Part shown: piece by piece, positions 1-6,614 of the stretch
Layout: every line of letters begins with the position of its first letter
Numbering within the stretch: the stretch's first letter is position 1
NCBI GenBank assembly: GCA_036381125.1
Contig: DASVDK010000194.1
Span: 1-7,393 of the forward strand
Source: DASVDK01 sp036381125 [NCBI: Thermodesulfobacteriota bacterium]
GTDB taxonomy: Bacteria; DASVDK01
DNA length: 7,393 nt
Reading direction: 5' to 3'
Made by a program: the position numbers and the translations under genes
The notes under the pieces: model-generated
Seen by the model: the letters and a program-made list of their open reading frames with translations, nothing else
What the model was told of the DNA's origin: nothing
Database searches by the model: none

Positions 1-862
<862 letters not shown>

Positions 863-887
863 AGTCGGCCGCCGGAGCGGTTGGGTG

Positions 888-917
888 ATTATCGCAGCCG
901 GCGGTGACGCGTGTCAA
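888..917 (-). promoter_or_regulatory. Sigma-70-type promoter of cysS
   Basis: On the minus strand, a perfect -35 hexamer TTGACA (917-912) is followed by an 18-base spacer and the -10 hexamer GATAAT (893-888, five of six consensus bases). Transcription would start near 881, leaving a leader of about 19 bases before the cysS ATG at 862. The match stands out because the surrounding DNA is very GC-rich. It is a sequence match only; activity is inferred. Confidence 0.75.
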
Positions 918-989
918 CGTGCCGAAAATCGTCGCTTTTTTGGGAACGTGGCCCCGACCACCGAAGGAAGGGGTCGAGTGCCCGCCGGC

Positions 990-1021
990 CGGGGCGGGAC
1001 GCCGGCTCCCGTCCCGCCCCG
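990..1021 (-). terminator. Strong GC hairpin after the aminotransferase gene, likely terminator
   Basis: Bases 990-1001 and 1010-1021 are perfectly complementary: a 12-bp stem, nearly all G-C, with an 8-base loop. It begins 13 bases past the aminotransferase stop codon at 1034-1036, on the minus strand. No U-tract follows directly in the RNA. The only nearby homopolymer is six T on the plus strand near 935-940, which reads as A in this transcript. It therefore does not fit a textbook intrinsic terminator, but its place between two transcription units suggests transcript-end formation or 3'-end protection. Confidence 0.45.
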
Positions 1022-1033
1022 CTCCGCGCGCCG

Positions 1034-2236
1034 CTACTCCAGCGCCGAGAGCGCGGTCCGCATCCTCGCGACCGCCTCCTCGATCTTCGGCATGGCCGTG
1101 GCGTACGAGAGCCGCAGGTAGCCCTCCGCGCCGAAGGCGGCGCCGGCCACCGTGCCGACGCGGGCCGCGTCGAGGAGGTAGTCGGCCAGGTCGTACGACG
1201 TGGCGATGGTCCGCCCCTCCCGGGTCTTGCGGCCGAGCAGCCGGGACACGTTCGGGAAGGCGTAGAACGCCCCCTGCGGCGTGCTGCAGGTGACGCCCGG
1301 CAGGCTGCCCAGGGCGTCGACCAGGAACCGCCGGCGGCGGTCGAACTCGGCGACCATCATCGGCAGCTCCTCGGCCGGGTTGGCGAGGGCGAACGTGGCC
1401 GCCTTGATGGTCACCGACGAGGGGTTCGACGTGGACTGGCTCTGGACCACCTCCATGGCCCGGACGACCTCGACCGGGCCGGCCCCGTAGCCGAGCCGCC
1501 AGCCGGTCATGGCGTAGGCCTTGGAGAGGCCGTTGACGGTGATCGTGCGGGCGTAGACCTCGGGCGAGAGCGACGCGAACGCCGTCTGGACGAAGCCGTC
1601 GTACACGAGCCTCTCGTAGATCTCGTCCGAGCAGACGAGGATGTCCTTCTCGACGACCACCTTCGCGAGCGCCTCGAGCTCCGCCTTCGTGTAGGCCGCG
1701 CCCGTCGGGTTCGAGGGGGTGTTGAGGATGAGGAGCTTCGTGCGCGGCGTGACGGCGGCACGAAGCTGCTCGGCCGTCATCTTGAAGCCCTGCTCCGCGG
1801 TCGTCTCGACGATCACCGGCCGGCCGCCCGCGAGGAGCACCATGTCGGGGTACGAGACCCAGTAGGGCGCGGGGATGATCACCTCGTCGCCCGGGTCGAC
1901 GACCGCCATGAGCACGTTGTAGATGGTGTGCTTGGCGCCGACCGAGACGATGACCTGCTCGGGCCGGTACTCGACCCCGTTCTCGCGCGAGAGCTTCGCG
2001 CAGACCGCCTGGCGCAGCTCGGGCGTCCCGGCGGTCGGCATGTACTTGGTGAAGCCCTCCTCGATGGCCCTGATGCCGGCCTGCTTCACCGCCTTCGGCG
2101 TGTCGAAGTCGGGTTCGCCCACGGTGAGGGAGATGACGTCGACGCCCCTGGCGCGCAGTTCGCGCGCCTTGTTCTCGGCGGCGATCGTCGGGGACGGCTT
2201 GACGGCGGCAATGCGGCTGGCGAGTCGGATGGCCAT
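1034..2236 (-). CDS. aspC: Class I PLP-dependent aspartate (possibly aspartate/prephenate) aminotransferase
   Basis: This 400-residue fold-type I transaminase probably swaps the amino group between aspartate and 2-oxoglutarate. In many bacteria this subgroup also makes arogenate from prephenate. The PLP Schiff-base lysine is K239 in NGLSKAYAMTGWRLGYG. N176 in SNPTG, D204 in SDEIY and Y207 are the expected cofactor contacts, and R375 in LRLSY should bind the substrate alpha-carboxylate. The N-terminal KPSPT (13-17) and VSVGAK (97-102) place T17 and K102 85 residues apart. From memory, that matches two residues linked to prephenate activity in plant and bacterial homologues, so dual activity is an inference. 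The length is normal and the gene is intact. The ATG (2236-2234) lies three bases after the coaD stop, arranged TAG GCC ATG, which suggests translational coupling; only a distant GAGG precedes it. It is the last gene of the run before the hairpin at 990-1021. Confidence 0.93.
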   Translation of the reverse strand: MAIRLASRIAAVKPSPTIAAENKARELRARGVDVISLTVGEPDFDTPKAVKQAGIRAIEEGFTKYMPTAGTPELRQAVCAKLSRENGVEYRPEQVIVSVGAKHTIYNVLMAVVDPGDEVIIPAPYWVSYPDMVLLAGGRPVIVETTAEQGFKMTAEQLRAAVTPRTKLLILNTPSNPTGAAYTKAELEALAKVVVEKDILVCSDEIYERLVYDGFVQTAFASLSPEVYARTITVNGLSKAYAMTGWRLGYGAGPVEVVRAMEVVQSQSTSNPSSVTIKAATFALANPAEELPMMVAEFDRRRRFLVDALGSLPGVTCSTPQGAFYAFPNVSRLLGRKTREGRTIATSYDLADYLLDAARVGTVAGAAFGAEGYLRLSYATAMPKIEEAVARMRTALSALE

Positions 2237-2239
2237 GGC

Positions 2240-2761
2240 CTAACGCGGACCTCGTGCGGCAGGTTTCCGGGACCGCGGGAACTTGCCCGCGAGCGCCTCG
2301 AGGACCGGCGGCGGGACCATCCCGTCGACGGATCCGCCGAGGCTCGCCACCTCCTTGACGAGGCGGCTCGAAAGGAACGAGTGCTTGGCGCTCGTCGTCA
2401 TGAAGACGGTCTCGATGCTCGGCTCGAGTTGCCGGTTCATGAGCGCCATCTGGAACTCGTACTCGAAGTCGGAGACCGCGCGCAGGCCGCGGAGGATCAG
2501 CGTCGCCCCGTGGGCCCGCGCGTAGTCGACCAGGAGGCCGCCGAAGGCGTCGACCCGTACGCGCGCCGCGGCGGGCCGCCCCTCGAGCGCCCGGCGGATC
2601 AGCTCGAGCCGCTCCTCGACCGTGAAGAGCGTCTGCTTCTCCGGGTTCGTGGCGATCGCCACGATGAGCGAGTCGGCGAGCACGACGCCCCGCTCGATGA
2701 GGTCGAGGTGGCCGTTGGTGATCGGGTCGAACGAGCCCGGATAGACGGCGATGCGCGTCAT
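2240..2761 (-). CDS. coaD: Phosphopantetheine adenylyltransferase
   Basis: CoaD transfers AMP from ATP to 4'-phosphopantetheine, giving dephospho-CoA, the penultimate step of coenzyme A synthesis in the cytoplasm. The 173-residue protein begins [18 protein letters not shown], with the nucleotidyltransferase TxGH motif at residues 15-18. K42 in NPEKQTLFT matches the family's substrate-binding lysine. [13 protein letters not shown] (90-102) holds the conserved RGLR segment, and SSRLVKEVA (131-139) is the conserved late motif. The last 18 or so residues are a basic, low-complexity tail, slightly longer than in short family members. The ATG at 2761-2759 is chosen because it gives the standard N-terminus; a G-rich stretch GTGGGGGG just upstream may act as a weak ribosome-binding site. 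The open frame continues far upstream of this ATG, but that part has no family similarity and overlaps rsmD and fba. The gene lies between rsmD and the aminotransferase; a rsmD-coaD order is common in bacteria. Confidence 0.96.
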   Translation of the reverse strand: MTRIAVYPGSFDPITNGHLDLIERGVVLADSLIVAIATNPEKQTLFTVEERLELIRRALEGRPAAARVRVDAFGGLLVDYARAHGATLILRGLRAVSDFEYEFQMALMNRQLEPSIETVFMTTSAKHSFLSSRLVKEVASLGGSVDGMVPPPVLEALAGKFPRSRKPAARGPR

Positions 2762-2793
2762 GTGGCCCCCCACCAATGGCGGCGCGCCGCCCC

Positions 2794-2814
2794 GGCGGCC
2801 GCGTCGCGGCCGCC
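2794..2814. repeat. Tight GC hairpin between rsmD and coaD (two palindromic GCGGCCGC units)
   Basis: GGCGGCCGC (2794-2802) and its exact reverse complement (2806-2814) are separated by three bases, giving a 9-bp all-GC stem. Each arm contains the 8-base palindrome GCGGCCGC (2795-2802 and 2806-2813). It occupies the 59-base gap between the rsmD stop and the coaD start. In an rsmD-coaD transcript it could slow polymerase, block RNA decay or influence coaD translation; none of this is shown by sequence alone. No U-tract follows. Confidence 0.6.
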
Positions 2815-2820
2815 CGCCCG

Positions 2821-3387
2821 TCAGGCCGACCGTCGATAGACTGTGATCGCCGTCCGGCCGTACGCTCGCCGGACCACCTCGACGAGGTCGCCGGCGGCTG
2901 CCGGCATCGCCTCGTCCGTCGCGTGCTCCGCCACCACGAACCCGCCCGGCGCGACGAGCCCCAGACCGGCGAGCCGGGTCACGACGCTCGCGGCCAGGCC
3001 GGCGCCGTACGGCGGGTCGAGGAACACCGTCCCGAACGCCGCCCCCTCGCGGCCGAGGCGATCGAGGCTCGCCTCGACGGCGGCCCGGACGATCCGGACC
3101 CGGTCGTCCGGCACGTCGAGCGAGGAGACGTTCCTCGCCAGCACGGCAACCGCCCGCCCCGCTCCCTCGACGAACGTCGCCCGCGCGGCGCCCCGCGAGA
3201 GCGCCTCGAGCCCCAGGCTCCCCGTGCCGGCGAAGAGGTCGAGGACCGCGGCCCCCCGGATCGGGGCGCCGCGCGCCTCGAGGATGTTGAAGACCGCCGC
3301 CCGGAGGCGGTCGGTCGATGGGCGGGTCGCCTCGCCCCTCGGCGCGACCAGCGTTCGGCCGCGCCACTCGCCGCCGGTGATCCGCAG
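2821..3387 (-). CDS. rsmD: 16S rRNA (guanine(966)-N2)-methyltransferase, probable CTG start
   Basis: RsmD methylates N2 of G966 in 16S rRNA of the 30S subunit, using S-adenosylmethionine. The 188-residue reading opens [16 protein letters not shown], matching the usual family start of the form MRIIxGxxRGRx[16 protein letters not shown] (22-36) is the conserved segment before the methyltransferase core. Motif I is [15 protein letters not shown] (49-63), and the catalytic motif IV is DPPYG at 124-128. The length fits the family. In this frame no ATG, GTG or TTG occurs before the GTG at 3144, and starting there would remove the SAM-binding motif. The fba stop TAG (3390-3388) is immediately followed by CTG (3387-3385) in the same frame, so CTG is the only start that gives a whole protein. 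Initiation would probably depend on ribosomes finishing fba. Function is confident; the exact start is an inference. Confidence 0.93.
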   Translation of the reverse strand: MRITGGEWRGRTLVAPRGEATRPSTDRLRAAVFNILEARGAPIRGAAVLDLFAGTGSLGLEALSRGAARATFVEGAGRAVAVLARNVSSLDVPDDRVRIVRAAVEASLDRLGREGAAFGTVFLDPPYGAGLAASVVTRLAGLGLVAPGGFVVAEHATDEAMPAAAGDLVEVVRRAYGRTAITVYRRSA

Positions 3388-4797
3388 CTACTTCACCGCC
3401 GCCTTCAGGGCGTCGGGCATGGCCGCCGCGACCGGCACCGGCCTGACGTACCGGTCGACCAGCGCCCGCGTGCCCTTCGCGCCGAGCTGCGTGAAGAGGA
3501 ACTCGAGCTTGCCCTCCAGCTCCCGCGCGAGCGCGTCGCGGGTCGCCTCCGGCAGCTCCCAGAAGGCGGCCTTGAACGGGCCGTACCCCCGCTTGCGGTT
3601 CTTGTAGAGGAACTGCTCCTCGGTCTCGTCCGCCTTCTTCTCCGCGCCGAGCGTCTGTCGGATGTGCGCGTAGATCCGCTCTCGGAGCTGGGCCGGAAAG
3701 GCCGCCGACTCGAACATCATGTTCTGGAAGCCGGTGGCCAGGTGGATCTCGGCCGCCCCCGTCTTCGGGAAGAGGTGGAACAGCTCGTCGGGGAGCGTCG
3801 AGGCGCCGTGCTGCACGCAGCCGGCGATGCCGTACTCGCGGCAGACGGTCGACAGCCGCTCGAGCGTCCCGAAGTCGAGCTTCACCTCGGCCACCTTGCC
3901 GTCCGGCGTCGGGATGCCGCCGTGCGAGGTGCCGGTCTGGACGCTGATCTTGCTCGGGCCCTTCGCGCCCGGCTTGCGCCGCGCCAGCTCCTCGCGGATC
4001 CCCTCGACGTAGGCGCGCAACTCCGCCTCCGTGGAGTTGTGCTTGCCGACCTCGCCGATCTCGCCCCCGACCGAGATGGTCACGCCCTCCGGTTCGAGGT
4101 CGCGGATGAGGGCGATCATCTCGGCGGTGATCTCGAAGTTCTCGCACTGCTGCTCGCGCTCGGGCGACTTCGAGAGGTCCACGATGGTCGACGCGTCGAT
4201 GTCGATGTTCATGTAGCCGGCGGCGATGGCCTCCCGCACGAGGCGGCGCAGGCCGTCGATCTCCGCCTGCCGGTCCTTCGCGAAGTTCTTCGCGTTGATC
4301 TGGAAGTGGTCCCCCTGCACGAAGATGGGGCCCCGGTAGCCTTCCTTGATGCCGGCCGCGAGGACCGACGACGCGAAGTCGGCCGGCCGCTGGTCGGTGT
4401 AGCCCATCTCGCTCTTGGCCAGCTCGAAGATGAACGCGCCCGCGTCGGTCTTCTTCGCCGTCCGGATCATGGCCCGGGCGAAGTCGTACGTCATGCCGCG
4501 GATGTTCACCGCGGGGACCGTGACGCCCTCGTACTCGCCGCGCGCGCGGGCCTCGTAGAGCGCCTGGATCGACGCCGAGTGGAGGCCGAGCCCGCGCGCC
4601 GCCTCCCGGACGAGGTAGGCGGCCGCCTGCCGGACCTCGGGCGAGACGCCGTTGGCGGCGTTGTAGGCGAGCTGGTCGATGACGCCTGCGCGGAGCCTGG
4701 CCTCGTCGGTCACCTCGACGCCGTCCCGGGAGACCCGGAGGGCCGGCGTGACGGCGGCGAGCAACGCGGAGAGGTCGGCGTACTTCTCGTAGGTCAT
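3388..4797 (-). CDS. fba: Class II (metal-dependent) fructose-bisphosphate aldolase, long form
   Basis: This cytoplasmic aldolase is expected to split fructose 1,6-bisphosphate into dihydroxyacetone phosphate and glyceraldehyde 3-phosphate, or the reverse in gluconeogenesis. The 469-residue protein shows the class II barrel motifs in order: VPAVNIRG (94-101), VQGDHFQ (160-166, catalytic D163 and metal ligand H164), IDIDAST (198-204), GGEIGEVG (244-251, with a metal-side glutamate), GTSHGG (289-294, ligand H292), QHGAS (329-333, ligand H330) and [10 protein letters not shown] (351-360). Canonical enzymes have DHG where this one has DHF. It is about 110 residues longer than the roughly 359-residue E. 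coli enzyme, with a longer N-terminal helical part and a longer C-terminal tail. Substrate could be another ketose bisphosphate. The start is ATG 4797-4795; the GTG directly before it (4800-4798) lies at better spacing from GGAGGAG (4812-4806). It heads the rsmD-coaD-aminotransferase run. Confidence 0.9.
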   Translation of the reverse strand: MTYEKYADLSALLAAVTPALRVSRDGVEVTDEARLRAGVIDQLAYNAANGVSPEVRQAAAYLVREAARGLGLHSASIQALYEARARGEYEGVTVPAVNIRGMTYDFARAMIRTAKKTDAGAFIFELAKSEMGYTDQRPADFASSVLAAGIKEGYRGPIFVQGDHFQINAKNFAKDRQAEIDGLRRLVREAIAAGYMNIDIDASTIVDLSKSPEREQQCENFEITAEMIALIRDLEPEGVTISVGGEIGEVGKHNSTEAELRAYVEGIREELARRKPGAKGPSKISVQTGTSHGGIPTPDGKVAEVKLDFGTLERLSTVCREYGIAGCVQHGASTLPDELFHLFPKTGAAEIHLATGFQNMMFESAAFPAQLRERIYAHIRQTLGAEKKADETEEQFLYKNRKRGYGPFKAAFWELPEATRDALARELEGKLEFLFTQLGAKGTRALVDRYVRPVPVAAAMPDALKAAVK

Positions 4798-4805
4798 CAC
4801 GGGGG

Positions 4806-4812
4806 CTCCTCC
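4806..4812 (-). promoter_or_regulatory. Ribosome-binding site of fba
   Basis: GGAGGAG on the minus strand lies 5 bases before GTG (4800) and 8 bases before the adjacent ATG (4797). It supports starting fba here rather than at the upstream in-frame start at 4872, which would add 25 residues with no family similarity. It does not settle the choice between the adjacent GTG and ATG. Confidence 0.75.
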
Positions 4813-4862
4813 ACGGCCGGCGACGCGCGCGACCGCGTGGAAGTGTTCACAACTGCTCGGGA

Positions 4863-4891
4863 AACGTACCATCAGGCCCGCACACCGTCAA
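4863..4891 (-). promoter_or_regulatory. Candidate sigma-70 promoter of the fba-rsmD-coaD-aminotransferase run
   Basis: On the minus strand, TTGACG (4891-4886, five of six -35 bases) is followed after 17 bases by TACGTT (4868-4863, a poor -10). Transcription would begin near 4856, giving a leader of about 60 bases. The spacing is ideal but the -10 is weak, so this is tentative. The 131-base gap it sits in (4798-4928) is the only sizeable non-coding space upstream of the run. Confidence 0.4.
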
Positions 4892-4928
4892 CCGGACCGG
4901 GCGCGCGGGCCGCCTGTCGAGCCGAGGC

Positions 4929-5384
4929 TTACGGTCTCGCCGCTCGCCCGCCCTCGAGGAGCCGGTCGAGCCCGCGCAGCATCTGGCGCAGGTCCCCCGG
5001 GTCGAGGTCGATCGAGAAGGTCAGGCGATGCGCGCGGGCGGGGTTCGGATGGGCCGACCCCTGGGCGACGAAGGCGCCCTGCCCGTTCGCGCGGACCTCG
5101 AGCACGAGGGCGGGGTCGAGGGCGTCCAGGGCGGCCACGCCGCCCGGCGCGGTCTCGAGGGCTCGCAGGCCGTCGCGCAGGCGGGCGAACGCCTCGACGG
5201 CGAACGTCGCCTCGTAGCTCGCGCGAAACGGTCCGGCCGTGATGTCGACCTCGCCGCGCACCCGGCTGCGCCCGTCCCCACCCGGCGCCGCGTGCGGCGG
5301 GCCGGGCAGCCGCACGCGCACGAAGTCGCCCGCGAGACGGCCGACCAGGAGCGACGGCCCCCGGGTGGTGACCAGGAGCGTCAT
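4929..5384 (-). CDS. Conserved-looking protein of unknown function (151 residues)
   Basis: I do not recognise this protein with confidence. It is soluble, with no signal peptide or membrane segment. Residues 1-25 and 43-62 alternate hydrophobic and charged residues like beta strands. An amphipathic helix follows (about 62-77, AVEAFARLRDGLRAL), then strands near 92-98 and 105-109 and a C-terminal helix (129-144) rich in leucine. This strand-helix-strand-helix layout weakly recalls WapI-type immunity or DUF6228 proteins, but that is a pattern impression only. Its ATG (5384-5382) overlaps the stop of the zinc-ribbon gene by ATGA, so the two are probably translated together. The same frame stays open upstream to 6563, but that part is out of frame with two recognisable genes and is not real coding. 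The reading ends with TAA; I see no convincing terminator before fba. Confidence 0.75.
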   Translation of the reverse strand: MTLLVTTRGPSLLVGRLAGDFVRVRLPGPPHAAPGGDGRSRVRGEVDITAGPFRASYEATFAVEAFARLRDGLRALETAPGGVAALDALDPALVLEVRANGQGAFVAQGSAHPNPARAHRLTFSIDLDPGDLRQMLRGLDRLLEGGRAARP

Positions 5385-5737
5385 ACGCGGATCCACGCGC
5401 CGTCGCTCGACACGATCCCGTCGGCCACGGCTTGCAGGATCACGCGCCGGGCCGCGTCCACCAGGTCCCCGGCGACGGCGATGCGCCGCTCGTCGAACGG
5501 GGCGATGGCCAGCGGATAGCCCGGCATGGCCATCGAGCGGACCCGGGCCGGGATGCCGCGATCGACGAGGACGCCGGCGAGCAGGTCGGCCTCGAGGGCG
5601 TTCCAGCACCGGTAGAGTTCGACGAAGGCGGCCGGCCGCGGCGCCTCGCGCGCGCCCGGCGCGAGCGGCAGGCGGCAGTCGGGGCAGGCGTAGTCGTCCT
5701 CGGTATATGTGGCCGTGCAGCTCGGACAGTACGCCAT
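5381..5737 (-). CDS. Small zinc-ribbon protein with DUF2007-like domain
   Basis: The 118-residue protein has two parts. Residues 4-21 form a zinc ribbon with two CPxC knuckles: C4 and C7 in CPSC, C18 and C21 in CPDC. After a proline-rich linker, residues 38-105 (VELYRCWNALEADLLAGVLV onward, ending in ERRIAVAGDLVDAARRVI) resemble DUF2007, a small ferredoxin-like domain called a putative signal-transducing domain. The DUF2007 pattern is typical: an LYR opening, a helix, then a strand following GIPA. Its molecular role is unknown. The ATG (5737-5735) is preceded by GGAG with 9 bases of spacing. Its stop overlaps the next gene's start by ATGA, and it lies 45 bases after the DUF72 stop, so all three probably share a transcript. 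Domain naming is from recognition of sequence pattern, not a search. Confidence 0.85.
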   Translation of the reverse strand: MAYCPSCTATYTEDDYACPDCRLPLAPGAREAPRPAAFVELYRCWNALEADLLAGVLVDRGIPARVRSMAMPGYPLAIAPFDERRIAVAGDLVDAARRVILQAVADGIVSSDGAWIRV

Positions 5738-5782
5738 GAGGCCGATCTCCCGCGCCCACGGTACCCGCGTCCCGGGCGGGCG

Positions 5783-6517
5783 TCAAACGGCCGCCGCCAG
5801 CCTGGCGGCCAGCCGCTGCGCGTCCGCCACGGCATGCCCGTGGGCGTCGTTGTTGAAGTAGACGAAGGCCGGCCGGGCCGGATTCGCCGCCCCCTCGAGC
5901 CAGGCGGCCCAGTCGTCGAGCAGGCGGTCGGGATAGCCCTCGCGCAGCCCCTCGCGCGCGCCGTGGAGGCGCAGGTAGACGACCGGGCCGGTGACCCACC
6001 GCGGCACGTCGATCCCCGCCGCGTCGTGGACGCAGAACCCGACGCCGGCCGACTCGAGCCGCGTCCGCACGTCGTCGACGAGCCAGGTCGGGTCGCGCAC
6101 CTCGAGCACGTGCCGGTAGCCCGGCGGCAGCGCCGCCAGGAAGCGGTCGAGGCGCGCGAGGTCGAGCCGCCACCGGGGCGGCAACTGGTAGAGGATCGGG
6201 CCGAGGTGCTCCCCCAGGCCCCGGGCCGCCGCCGTGATCCGCTCGAGGGGGCCCTCGGGCTCCCCGAGCTTCCGCATGTGCGTGAGGTAGCGGCTCGCCT
6301 TGAGCGCGTAGGTGAAGCCGGCCGGCGCCTGCGCGCGCCAGCGCGCGATCACGGCCGCCGACGGGAGCCGGTAGAAGCTGTAGTTGATCTCGACCGTGTC
6401 GAAGCGAGCGGCGTAGTGGGCGAACCAGGCCGGCCGAGGCAGGTCGTCCGGGTAGAAGACGCCCCGCCAGTGCGGGTAGTCCCACCCCGAGCAGCCGACG
6501 CGTACGGTCCGGCACAT
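5783..6517 (-). CDS. DUF72 (YecE-type) TIM-barrel protein
   Basis: This 244-residue protein belongs to the DUF72/COG1801 family, a TIM-barrel-like fold of unknown biochemical activity. Family signatures appear in order: VRVGCSGWDYPHWRG (5-19), TVEINYSFYRLP (41-52), KASRYLTH (73-80), QLPPRW (111-116), LEVRDPTW (138-145), YLRLHG (181-186) and YFNNDAHGHA (220-229). The length matches the family and no catalytic assignment is made. I chose ATG 6517-6515 because it sits directly before the conserved VGCSGW opening. An in-frame GTG at 6568 would add 17 residues with four cysteines but would run through the tetR -35 element. The region before the ATG has only a weak AGGGCGG-like ribosome-binding site. 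It is transcribed away from tetR and leads the zinc-ribbon and 151-residue genes. Confidence 0.92.
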   Translation of the reverse strand: MCRTVRVGCSGWDYPHWRGVFYPDDLPRPAWFAHYAARFDTVEINYSFYRLPSAAVIARWRAQAPAGFTYALKASRYLTHMRKLGEPEGPLERITAAARGLGEHLGPILYQLPPRWRLDLARLDRFLAALPPGYRHVLEVRDPTWLVDDVRTRLESAGVGFCVHDAAGIDVPRWVTGPVVYLRLHGAREGLREGYPDRLLDDWAAWLEGAANPARPAFVYFNNDAHGHAVADAQRLAARLAAAV

Positions 6518-6556
6518 GCCGCCCTGGGTCCTGCACGCGCCGCACCGGCCGCCGTC

Positions 6557-6585
6557 TTGACACGACACCGCGGCAAATCTATAAC
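6557..6585 (+). promoter_or_regulatory. Near-consensus sigma-70 promoter of tetR
   Basis: A perfect -35 TTGACA (6557-6562), a 17-base spacer and -10 TATAAC (6580-6585, five of six) predict a start near 6592. The leader to the ATG at 6615 would be about 23 bases and contains GGAG (6604-6607) seven bases before the start. The -10 and start site are covered by the inverted repeat at 6582-6599, so repression by the encoded regulator is likely. Confidence 0.85.
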
Positions 6586-6599
6586 TGACCAGTCAGTTA
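6582..6599. promoter_or_regulatory. TetR-type operator, perfect inverted repeat
   Basis: TAACTGAC-CA-GTCAGTTA is an 8-2-8 perfect inverted repeat in the 97-base gap between the divergent DUF72 and tetR genes. It overlaps the last four bases of the tetR -10 and the predicted +1. Size, symmetry and place are typical for TetR-family operators, and the ACTGAC/GTCAGT half-sites resemble those of several efflux repressors. It may also control the divergent DUF72 gene, for which I see only a weak TATAGA hexamer on the minus strand (6583-6578). Confidence 0.85.
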
Positions 6600-6614
6600 C
6601 TTTGGAGACCCCCG

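Noticed and set aside
911-2839. 642-codon open frame on the plus strand
   Set aside because: Antisense to the aminotransferase and coaD; composition is Arg/Asp/Gly-rich with no recognisable domain.
2762-4147. Upstream extension of the coaD frame to a 635-codon reading
   Set aside because: The part before the coaD ATG covers rsmD and fba out of frame, is Gly/Arg-rich low complexity and has no family match.
4798-4928. Possible terminator or operator palindrome between the 151-residue gene and fba
   Set aside because: Only short 4-bp symmetries such as CCGG-A-CCGG and GTGTTCACAAC-like near-palindromes are present; none is long enough to call.
2776-5217. 813-codon open frame on the plus strand
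   Set aside because: It lies antisense to coaD's start, rsmD, fba and part of the 151-residue gene, all with clear motifs or sensible starts. Its product is a low-complexity Arg/Ala/Leu/Asp-rich string, as expected from the opposite strand of GC-rich genes.
5385-6563. Upstream extension of the 151-residue gene's frame to 544 codons
   Set aside because: It runs out of frame through the zinc-ribbon and DUF72 genes; the ATGA-coupled ATG at 5384 is the sensible start.
6578-6606. Divergent minus-strand promoter for the DUF72 gene (TATAGA with TCCAAA)
   Set aside because: The -10-like hexamer is acceptable but the -35 is poor; a promoter here is likely in principle but the sequence does not support a specific call.
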